From a virus, in IMG/VR virus record IMGVR_UViG_3300005580_000036, positions 1-20,420 of that record: a stretch of 20,420 nucleotides of DNA. One strand, written 5' to 3'. The notes below the pieces were generated by a model. The model did no database searches and was not told the DNA's origin. It saw only the letters and a list, made by a program, of their open reading frames with translations. Each line of letters opens with the position of its first letter. Position 1 is the first letter of the stretch. Below are positions 1-7,599 of this stretch, one piece after another. The position numbers and the translations under genes were made by a program.

Positions 1-2451
1 GATTCAGAATCAGCATACGCTGATTATATTTCTAATGGATGGAAATTTATTGAGTACTCTACAACAAAAAATAAATCTACTGAATATTCTTATAGTAAAT
101 TAAATCCATTTAATAAAGTTCCAAAGGCTGCCATGGGTGGTCGAATAAAGAAGTACGATTTTGGCGGAAATGTAATTGGACCAGGAACTTCTACATCGGA
201 TTCAATTCCCGCAATGCTTTCTGATGGAGAGTATGTAATTAAAGCATCTTCAGTTGACAAGGCCCAAAAAGAATTCGGTTCAGATTTCTTTGACACTATA
301 AATGCTGGTAGATTTGCAAAAGGCGGAAAAGTAAGCAAAGCTGGAACAGCAGACTCAATGATTAAAACAGCAGAGTCTATGCTAGGGTATCAAGAAAGAA
401 AAGGCAACGACACAATATTCGGAAAGTTTGCACAGAAAGCTTATGATCTGCAAAGTAGATATATTGCATGGTGTGGTGCTTTTATAAATTGGGCAGCAAA
501 AAAATCTGGAGTAGATTTAGCAAGCATGGTATGGACTCCTGGTGGAGCACAATCATTTATGAAGAGTGGCAAGTGGACAACTATGAATCCAGTTCGTGGA
601 GATTTAGCCTTTATGAATTTTCCAGGAGATGGCGTAAATAGAATTTCTCACGTGGGTCTTGTAAGAAATGTTTTAAGCAAAAATGCAGTTTCAACTATAG
701 AGGGCAACACATCAGGTTCTGGAAGTCAAAGAAGCGGCGGCGGCGTACTTGGAAAAGTAAGACAATACAATTTAAAGAATGCTCCAATTGTAGGATTTGG
801 AAGACCTTCATATAGGCCAGTAAATACTATTAAATATGGATATGGCACACAAGAATATTACAGCGCAGATGATGCTAAATCAGATTATGAAAATGAAAGA
901 TACACCGTATCTAAAGGAGATACATTATCTGCAATTGCCGCAAAGTATGGAATTACTGTTAAGCAATTAATGGCAATGAATCCACAGTTAAATGATCCAA
1001 AATATATGGGTGGATCAAGAATTTTTGCAGGCACAAAGATTAATGTAAAGAAGTTTGCAGAAGGTGGAAAAGTTGTAGATACTTTGAGTAATTCTGGGAA
1101 ATGGATAAAACCAAAATCTCCTTATAACTCCAAGAATAAACCTACTGGAAGCCCATACGGAAGATATTGGGGAGAGCTAGAAAGACTGTACCAGCAGTCA
1201 CCAATGGGATTTGATAAAAATGGAAAACCAATATTTAATAACGACGGCAAAGATCCATGGGGAGGGACTGAAATACCAGGCCTTGCATTCAATGGCAAGG
1301 TAGCAAACTTCTCAGACTACTTCCACCAATTAGCAGAGCAGCCAAAAAAATCTAGTGGTCCATTGATGGGTCTAGATAAGAGTCCAGATCGTTACGCAGG
1401 CTCAGGTGCTTCTATGGGTGGTATAGGTAGTGGAGCTTATGGCATAACAAATTCTTTATTTATGGCAGAAGGAGGAAAAGTTTCTTTATCTAAATTTTTG
1501 TTAAATCAAGCTAAAGATCTTTTCGGCCTGGGGCATACTCTTGGGCCACTTCTTAACGGCCCAGGAGTTTTAAGAAACCTTGTTCAAAGGTTTGAGCAAA
1601 GAGATAATGTTGGAAAATTTCAATCAGATGGATCTAAAATTTCGAAGTCTAAAAATTCACAAACAGTTTATTTATCTGTTAAAAATTTAGCGGATGATGA
1701 CAGCGCTGCACAGAAAAAAGACAATATCCAATCAATTTATAGAGCAGCTAACAAACTAACAGAAATGTCTGGTATTCGTTTTAAAGTTTTAAAGCCAGGT
1801 ACTGAAAATAAAGTAGCAGGCCAAACGGTTATACCAATTAATTTTATTTCAAAAAAATCTATGCAAGAGCATAACCCAATGGCAGGAGGGTATACCCGCT
1901 CCGACCTTGAATCAGACATATATCTAAGATCTGCCAGAGCTAACAATTTTCTTAGCTTAGGTAGAAGCGGTTCAATAGACGTTCCCATTCATGAGATACT
2001 GCATCAGATTGGAGCAAAATACAATAAAGATTCAGAAAGTTCAATTTTGGGTTCTGCAATAAAGAATCATAGTAAAAATCCATTGAATATAATGTTTCCA
2101 GGTGAAATAGGCCTTCCTCAATATGTAGCAAATAGAGATCTTGAAAACATAAGAGATAATTTTGGCTATTATGCATATGGCGATAGTCTTAAAAAAGCTA
2201 TGCCTAAATTTTCTAATGGAGGAATGGCAACTCCAAAATATAATGTACCAAGCAGCAGCTTGTCTATTGGAAATAATCAAAATATGGGATATAATAAAGG
2301 TGGATCAATTCATCACTACAACGCAGGCGGAATAGTAGTTAACGGTGCACAAGGACAAGACGTTAAAGAGCTTGCAAGCCATATAGTTACTATAATGGAT
2401 GCACGTGGCTCAAGAAGAAATAGCATGAACGGTGGAGGAATTACAGTATGA
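1..2451 (+). CDS. Tail tape measure protein, C-terminal part, with CHAP, LysM and metzincin-like domains (5' partial)
   Basis: The frame is open to the first base, so the true start lies upstream; the first ATG in view (133) is internal. Counting from that Met, the chain carries tape-measure-type glycine motifs (GPGTSTSDSIPAMLS near 16-30, then repeated GGKV/GGxV units near 64, 311, 447, 696 and 723). A CHAP-like amidase/endopeptidase spans about 73-225, with candidate catalytic Cys114 (WCGAF) and His173 (SHVGLV). A LysM peptidoglycan-binding domain spans about 257-306 (YTVSKGDTLSAIAAKYGI). A metallopeptidase-like segment follows at about 500-660, with HEILHQIG at 620-627 and NIMFP at 652-656, resembling the metzincin zinc site and Met-turn. 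Tape measure proteins set tail length and can enter the cell envelope during DNA injection. Local wall cleavage here is inferred. The third metzincin zinc ligand (His/Asp) is Tyr630, so peptidase activity is uncertain. Confidence 0.88.
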   Translation, partial: DSESAYADYISNGWKFIEYSTTKNKSTEYSYSKLNPFNKVPKAAMGGRIKKYDFGGNVIGPGTSTSDSIPAMLSDGEYVIKASSVDKAQKEFGSDFFDTINAGRFAKGGKVSKAGTADSMIKTAESMLGYQERKGNDTIFGKFAQKAYDLQSRYIAWCGAFINWAAKKSGVDLASMVWTPGGAQSFMKSGKWTTMNPVRGDLAFMNFPGDGVNRISHVGLVRNVLSKNAVSTIEGNTSGSGSQRSGGGVLGKVRQYNLKNAPIVGFGRPSYRPVNTIKYGYGTQEYYSADDAKSDYENERYTVSKGDTLSAIAAKYGITVKQLMAMNPQLNDPKYMGGSRIFAGTKINVKKFAEGGKVVDTLSNSGKWIKPKSPYNSKNKPTGSPYGRYWGELERLYQQSPMGFDKNGKPIFNNDGKDPWGGTEIPGLAFNGKVANFSDYFHQLAEQPKKSSGPLMGLDKSPDRYAGSGASMGGIGSGAYGITNSLFMAEGGKVSLSKFLLNQAKDLFGLGHTLGPLLNGPGVLRNLVQRFEQRDNVGKFQSDGSKISKSKNSQTVYLSVKNLADDDSAAQKKDNIQSIYRAANKLTEMSGIRFKVLKPGTENKVAGQTVIPINFISKKSMQEHNPMAGGYTRSDLESDIYLRSARANNFLSLGRSGSIDVPIHEILHQIGAKYNKDSESSILGSAIKNHSKNPLNIMFPGEIGLPQYVANRDLENIRDNFGYYAYGDSLKKAMPKFSNGGMATPKYNVPSSSLSIGNNQNMGYNKGGSIHHYNAGGIVVNGAQGQDVKELASHIVTIMDARGSRRNSMNGGGITV

Positions 2452-2915
2452 GCATGACAATGCCTAGAGGATCAATTTTATTAATTGAAGCCAAAGACCT
2501 ACTTGCTTCACCAGCAGGATCATCATTATCTTGGAATAAAATAAGTGAGCACAATAGATCTTCTTTTACAATTAGCAGCCAAAGAATTGAATCTAAAAGA
2601 AGAATGTCTAATGGAACTTTAAGAAAGTATCATATTGCAGATAAAAAATCATTTAATCTAAGTTGGGAGATGCTTCCTTCATATAGAACTTTAACTGTAG
2701 ACGGGGCTTGGGGCGCAGAAGATCTTAGAGAGTTTTATAAAAACGGTGGAACAGGAACGTTTAAGATAAGAGTAAACATTGCAAAAAATGGAACTAATCA
2801 AGAGTCATCTGGATATGAGGAATATAATGTTTCATGTACAGAGGCAACATTTACAATTGTAAAGCGTGGTATACAACCTCATTGGAATGTGTCTTTATCT
2901 CTGGAAGAGGTTTAA
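2448..2915 (+). CDS. Small tail protein, possibly distal-tail or tail-tip adaptor
   Basis: This 155-residue protein starts at an ATG overlapping the tape measure stop codon by four bases, so translation is probably coupled. It has no signal peptide or membrane segment and looks beta-rich. Recognisable stretches include KRRMSNGTLRKYHIADKK (about 50-67), SWEMLPSYRTLTVDG and WGAEDLREFYKNGG in the middle. Its place between the tape measure and a large hub-like protein is where siphophages usually keep the distal tail protein. That role is inferred from position and size, since no diagnostic motif is visible. It could equally be another small virion protein that caps the tail tube. Confidence 0.55.
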   Translation: MSMTMPRGSILLIEAKDLLASPAGSSLSWNKISEHNRSSFTISSQRIESKRRMSNGTLRKYHIADKKSFNLSWEMLPSYRTLTVDGAWGAEDLREFYKNGGTGTFKIRVNIAKNGTNQESSGYEEYNVSCTEATFTIVKRGIQPHWNVSLSLEEV

Positions 2916-5900
2916 ATGATTCCAGCATCAAATGAATTAAAAAAAGTATTAAAAACAAATCATGCAATAAAAATATCCGCAGGATGTTTAATTGAATATA
3001 ACCTAAATTCAATGGTTAATGATATTGTTATAACTGGAGCAGAGTATAAAACAATTAATGGAGCAAAACCTTTTCAAAAGCTTTTTCCAGTTGATACAAT
3101 TGTAAAGCCAGTCAGACCAGAACTTGCAGGAATTAAATATTATATAAATGGAGATGTTGATTCTGGAGACTGGGCGGATCCAAAAAATGTGTCTTACCCA
3201 AAAGATTATAGAGTTTATATTCCAGGATCTAATACCTATTATAAATATTTTATAACTCCAGTTGGACAAGATACTACTCTTTCTATAACATATCCTAAAA
3301 CAATTTTTGTAAATAAAATAGTTGTTAAGTTTGAGATATCACATTCACTACCCACATCCTGGACAATTTCAGCAACAGCACCTGGAGGTGCAAGCCAGTC
3401 GCTTGTGTCTGGAACATCATCAGACATTAAAACATTTAAAACTGGTTCAACAAAAAATTATGATGCTGGGTCTTTAACAATATATTATACTGGCACAGGC
3501 TGGTCAAAAAATGAAGCAGACTTAAATACATCTGCACGTGTTGCTCTTACAAAAGTTGGGCTATTTGTTGATGTTCCTGCAAATGAGTACGTTGGAATAA
3601 TTGAGGTGGCACCAAAATATGTTATTGACATATCAGAAGATGTAGAGTCCTTTGATATATTAAAAGAAAGCTCATCTTCAGCCAGAGACACATTGCCAGT
3701 AGGATACATATCCGCAAACTCCCTGTCTTTGCAACTTAATAGATATAATATCGAGTCTATGAAATCTGTATCTTACATAAAATCAACTACATCGTTTGAA
3801 GACGGAATAATTTATTTTTATAAATCATCTGAAGTAAAGCCTCACTTTAAAATTTATCATGCAGATGGGGCCTATGGGACATCTGAAAAGTATGATATTG
3901 TAAATCAAGGTAAATTTTTTATGGACAGCTGGTCAATTTCAGAATACGGAAATGTAAATGCAGAATGTTTAGATGGGGCAAAAATCTTACAGGAAATAGT
4001 TTCTCCAGATATATTTTGTGAGGGGTATTCAGTTACTGCAATTATTAGAAGACTATTAGATAATATTGGATTTACTAATTATAATATTAATACACATCCA
4101 GATCCATCACTAGAGACCAGTATAATTTCTCCAGCCTACTGGTGGACAGATGACTCCGCAACCGTATGGGAAACCCTTCAGCAAATATGTAGAGATACTC
4201 AGATGACCGCGGTGTTTGATGAAAACAATGTACTTCAATTTTATACCAGGGACTTTTTGTATAGAGATAGAGATGTTGATTTGAAGGCAACATACAATGA
4301 TTTGCAAGAAGGAACTTCACCAAATATAGTTACAATTCTTCCTAATATTATATCAATGTCTAAACAAGATCTTCCATCTGCAAATAAAGTTATAGTTCGT
4401 TGGCAAAGCGCACTGACTTCAAACTACCTTCAAGATAACACAACTCTTTGGAAGTCACCAACATCTTATTTGGGAGCGCTATCTTTAGAAAAAGATCTTC
4501 TGTCATCACAAGCGGCTGGAGAAGACAGCTGGGTAGAACTTCTTCCAATTGTAACTGATGACAACACAACAATACAATCTTTATTTTCATTTAGCGGATA
4601 CCTTCTGATTAATTCTGAGGTTATTGAGTATGATGCTATAGAATACACATACCAGCCAATAGGAACAACTAGCTGGACCAATGTAGTAATTAAAAATGAA
4701 AGTGATGTTTTTAAATATAGAGCTTTAGCAAAAGCAGGTGCAGAAGATTATACAAAACCAGAAACAGCTTATTTTAGACCAACTGGTAAATATAGAATTA
4801 AAGCAAGGCAGGCATTTTCAACGCCTTTAGGTAATCATCTATCTGGATCTAAAGATATTATATCTTCATGGACAACTATAGATAAAGCATGGGACGGAAC
4901 TGGAACTTCATCTGCATCAAGTAATTCCTCTATAAAATTTGGAGTTCCAGGTGCAGTAAATACTAATACAATAGAGGGCATTAATGCGGCAAGCGGATAC
5001 TTACAAAAGGGAACCCTTAATAATAAAAATACAGTAGCTGCCGCCAGATCACTTTTTTGTGTAACAAATAACTCTCCTTCAAAAACAGACTACTCTTTGG
5101 CCTATAAAGCTTTAACTAAAATACCAACAACTGGAACAGACCAGTACTACTCCTTTGGAACAACAATGTTTATGGAAAATAATTTAAATGATCCTATTGC
5201 AGGCGGCGGAATAGGATTCTTTATGTCTTCAAATGCTAGCTCTGGATATATCATAAAAATTGATACAAGCGCAAAGGCTGCGATATCTACTAAGAACGAG
5301 TTGTCAATTATTAAGGTTGAAAATAATACTATTAAAAAATTAGATGATAATCAAACAGAAGAGGTTAAGCTTTCTGGAATTTACGGCGGAGATTCATATA
5401 GAGTAGACGTAAGAGTAAAATGCACCACGCTGGCTAATACAATAACAGTTTATATAAACGGATATATGATTGAGGCTGTCGACACAAAGACAGTTGAAAA
5501 TCCAATACTATCCCCAACAAATGTGTTTGCTATGATATCAACAACTGGAACTACAAAGTTTGATTATGTTTATGGTATGCAATTAACAGAACTTCAATAT
5601 AATAAAAAGTACATATATAATTTATACAGCGGAAAATTTTCAAGCAACTCAATTCAATTTTTGTATGGAGAAAAGGTTTTAAATCAATTATCTGAAACGG
5701 ATCCAATAAAAGGAGAGGTTGAAGAGTTTGGTATAATTGCAAGAGAGATTAGAAAAGTTGATATTAAATATGGCACAAGACCAGCCTACCCTCTCTGGCC
5801 ATCTACTGGATCTAATCAGTTTGCTACTGTAATAGGATCTAGAACCACCCCCTTTGCAGCAGAAGCATATGTATTAAATAATTCTGGAACCTATATTCCG

Positions 5901-6272
5901 TTAGATGATGGCGATTCAAATTCATTTTATGTAGGAGGGAAAACTGTATCTAGGTCAGGAGTTCTAGAATACGTAGATGACTCTTCAAATGAGTTTACAT
6001 CAGAAGAGCCAGTTATATTTTCTTCTCAGTGGTTACAAAATAACTCAGATGTTATTAATTTGGCAAAGTGGATTAAGACTCAATGGGCAAAAAAGCAGAT
6101 GGTCTCATCTCTAGAGATGTTTGGAAATCCTTTAATTTCAGTTGGAGATGTTATATCTATAAAATATGATTACCACGGCCTAGACGGAACTTCTCAAAAG
6201 TTTATAGTTACAAACGTAAATCATTCATATTCAGAAGGGATGTCAACTTCAATAGTGTGTAGAACACTATAG
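2916..6272 (+). CDS. Large minor tail protein, hub/Tal-like, with inserted ConA/LamG-like domain
   Basis: This 1118-residue protein starts one base after the previous stop, with a purine-rich SD (GGAAGAGG) just upstream. The N-terminal and central part (about 230-500) has features of phage tail hub proteins: SFDILKESSSSARDTLPVG, an FDENNVLQFYTRDF stretch, then LPSANKVIVRW. The last about 45 residues (PLISVGDVISIKYDYHGL... KFIVTNVNHSYSEGM) resemble the closing domain of hub/tail-associated proteins. Between them, about 695-890 reads as a concanavalin-like beta-sandwich: YSFGTTMFMENN, GGIGFFMSSN, YRVDVRVKC and ITVYINGYMIEAVD. Such a module suits glycan binding at the tail tip, which is inferred. 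No peptidase motif was found. It presumably plugs the tail tube and carries the fibres encoded next. Confidence 0.72.
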   Translation: MIPASNELKKVLKTNHAIKISAGCLIEYNLNSMVNDIVITGAEYKTINGAKPFQKLFPVDTIVKPVRPELAGIKYYINGDVDSGDWADPKNVSYPKDYRVYIPGSNTYYKYFITPVGQDTTLSITYPKTIFVNKIVVKFEISHSLPTSWTISATAPGGASQSLVSGTSSDIKTFKTGSTKNYDAGSLTIYYTGTGWSKNEADLNTSARVALTKVGLFVDVPANEYVGIIEVAPKYVIDISEDVESFDILKESSSSARDTLPVGYISANSLSLQLNRYNIESMKSVSYIKSTTSFEDGIIYFYKSSEVKPHFKIYHADGAYGTSEKYDIVNQGKFFMDSWSISEYGNVNAECLDGAKILQEIVSPDIFCEGYSVTAIIRRLLDNIGFTNYNINTHPDPSLETSIISPAYWWTDDSATVWETLQQICRDTQMTAVFDENNVLQFYTRDFLYRDRDVDLKATYNDLQEGTSPNIVTILPNIISMSKQDLPSANKVIVRWQSALTSNYLQDNTTLWKSPTSYLGALSLEKDLLSSQAAGEDSWVELLPIVTDDNTTIQSLFSFSGYLLINSEVIEYDAIEYTYQPIGTTSWTNVVIKNESDVFKYRALAKAGAEDYTKPETAYFRPTGKYRIKARQAFSTPLGNHLSGSKDIISSWTTIDKAWDGTGTSSASSNSSIKFGVPGAVNTNTIEGINAASGYLQKGTLNNKNTVAAARSLFCVTNNSPSKTDYSLAYKALTKIPTTGTDQYYSFGTTMFMENNLNDPIAGGGIGFFMSSNASSGYIIKIDTSAKAAISTKNELSIIKVENNTIKKLDDNQTEEVKLSGIYGGDSYRVDVRVKCTTLANTITVYINGYMIEAVDTKTVENPILSPTNVFAMISTTGTTKFDYVYGMQLTELQYNKKYIYNLYSGKFSSNSIQFLYGEKVLNQLSETDPIKGEVEEFGIIAREIRKVDIKYGTRPAYPLWPSTGSNQFATVIGSRTTPFAAEAYVLNNSGTYIPLDDGDSNSFYVGGKTVSRSGVLEYVDDSSNEFTSEEPVIFSSQWLQNNSDVINLAKWIKTQWAKKQMVSSLEMFGNPLISVGDVISIKYDYHGLDGTSQKFIVTNVNHSYSEGMSTSIVCRTL

Positions 6273-6283
6273 TTGATAAATGG

Positions 6284-6289
6284 TATAAT
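6284..6289 (+). promoter_or_regulatory. Extended -10 promoter, apparently giving a leaderless transcript
   Basis: A perfect TATAAT preceded by TGG forms an extended -10 (TGGTATAATA). It lies in the 23-base gap after the hub gene. Six bases separate the hexamer from the ATG at 6296, so transcription would be expected to begin at or beside the start codon. No Shine-Dalgarno sequence is present. No good -35 box is visible at 16-18 bases. Confidence 0.6.
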
Positions 6290-6295
6290 AAATAA

Positions 6296-6646
6296 ATGGC
6301 CAGTAAACCAAGAATAAGCAATTTAGATCTAACGCAAAACGCCGAACCAGTTGTTAATATTGGCACGGCTGATTCATACTACATGAATAAAAAGTATGTT
6401 AGATATGCCCCAAATCCAACTTCTCGTTCCGCGGAAGGTTTGGTTGAAAGACCAGACGGCCCAGGAACACCAAATGAAATACCTCAACTGTCAGACATAG
6501 AATCTGTAACAAAAAGTGTTTATTTAGATACAAAAACAAATGAAACAAAAGCAAAATTAGTTATTAGAATTAGAAATAGCAGTGGAAAAATATTGTCTGG
6601 AATAGATGCTAGAATTGCAGTTCCAGAGGGAAGCGGCGGCAAATAA
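6296..6646 (+). CDS. Small hypothetical protein of the tail gene cluster
   Basis: I do not recognise this 116-residue protein. The first half is polar and Pro/Asn-rich (ASKPRISNLDLTQN, RYAPNPTSRSAEGLVERPDGPGTP). The second half could be a short beta domain (TKAKLVIRIRNSSGKILSGIDARIAV), ending in a Gly/Ser tail. No transmembrane segment or signal peptide is seen. The ATG follows a TATAAT box by six bases without an SD, so the gene appears to be started from a leaderless mRNA as well as by read-through. Its stop overlaps the next start (TAATG). Its position suggests a minor tail or fibre-attachment protein. Confidence 0.6.
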   Translation: MASKPRISNLDLTQNAEPVVNIGTADSYYMNKKYVRYAPNPTSRSAEGLVERPDGPGTPNEIPQLSDIESVTKSVYLDTKTNETKAKLVIRIRNSSGKILSGIDARIAVPEGSGGK

Positions 6647-7599
6647 TGATAAAAGGTACTTATATATTTTATGAGGATGGTAAAGAGATTTGCCGATCAG
6701 AAAACGTTATAACAAAATTTGGTAAAAGATTTCTTACTAACTATCTAGCTGGAAACGCAGACTTTAATAAAAAAGACATGGCTTTTGGCATAGCAAATAA
6801 TACCGATTACCCAGTATCTGCTAGCAACAGCAGGCTAGGTTTTGAATTTTATAGACTTCCAGTTTCATATGGAAGCATAGATATTCAATCTGACGGATCA
6901 GGAGGATTTAATTATTCTGTTATATATAAAACAACTATTCCACAAGATGTGGCGGGAACAATAAAAGAAATAGGTCTATACCCAGGACTAAGAACATCTG
7001 TAAATAACTATGACGATAAATTTTTATCTGACTTTGAAGATAATAGTTTATGGACTTTATCTTCAAATGGAACAACATTTCCGCCAATAGTAACATCCAA
7101 TAGTCCAAGAATTGGAAAGTATTTAGTTCAGATGTCTACATCTGGAGCATCATCTTCTATTCAATATAATACATCTGTAAACAGCTTAGACATATCTGGC
7201 TACAGCGTAAATGATACACTCACGTTTGCTTTTAATGAAGCTGATGCAAATCTTTCAAATATTAAAATTAGATTTTATAGCTCAGCAACAGCTTATTACG
7301 AAGCACAAGTTTCTGGAGACGGCTCCGCAGGGGACAGAATTAAATCAGTTTCTCTGGGAACCATGTTAAATAATCCAGTAAATAATCCAGACGCAAAAGC
7401 AATTTCTAAAATTGGAATAGTTGTTACATCAGATTCTGGTGGAGCATGCACTGTATATATGGATGGAATAAGAATTAATGACGAAGACACATTTGATCCT
7501 TCATATGGTTTAGTAAGTAGATCAGCCTTAACAACCCCTCTTAATAAGTTGGCAGGAAGACAGGTAGATGTAGAATATAGATTGGATCTATCCTTCTAA
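6646..7599 (+). CDS. Minor tail/fibre protein with inserted carbohydrate-binding-like domain
   Basis: This 317-residue protein is translationally coupled to its neighbours at both ends (TAATG overlaps). Residues 1-115 (FYEDGKEICRSENVITKFG, then TTIPQDVAGTIKEIGLYPG) and 284-317 (YGLVSRSALTTPLNKLAGRQ, ending in a beta strand) read as two halves of one tail-fibre or baseplate-like fold, in which a GLF/GLY strand is normally followed closely by an R-A-L strand. Between them, about 120-283 looks like a jelly-roll carbohydrate-binding module: it opens FLSDFEDNSLWTLSS and closes with CTVYMDGIRINDED, typical of CBM-type edges. I infer a tail-tip protein with a grafted receptor-binding domain. The fold assignment rests on pattern only. 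Confidence 0.6.
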   Translation: MIKGTYIFYEDGKEICRSENVITKFGKRFLTNYLAGNADFNKKDMAFGIANNTDYPVSASNSRLGFEFYRLPVSYGSIDIQSDGSGGFNYSVIYKTTIPQDVAGTIKEIGLYPGLRTSVNNYDDKFLSDFEDNSLWTLSSNGTTFPPIVTSNSPRIGKYLVQMSTSGASSSIQYNTSVNSLDISGYSVNDTLTFAFNEADANLSNIKIRFYSSATAYYEAQVSGDGSAGDRIKSVSLGTMLNNPVNNPDAKAISKIGIVVTSDSGGACTVYMDGIRINDEDTFDPSYGLVSRSALTTPLNKLAGRQVDVEYRLDLSF

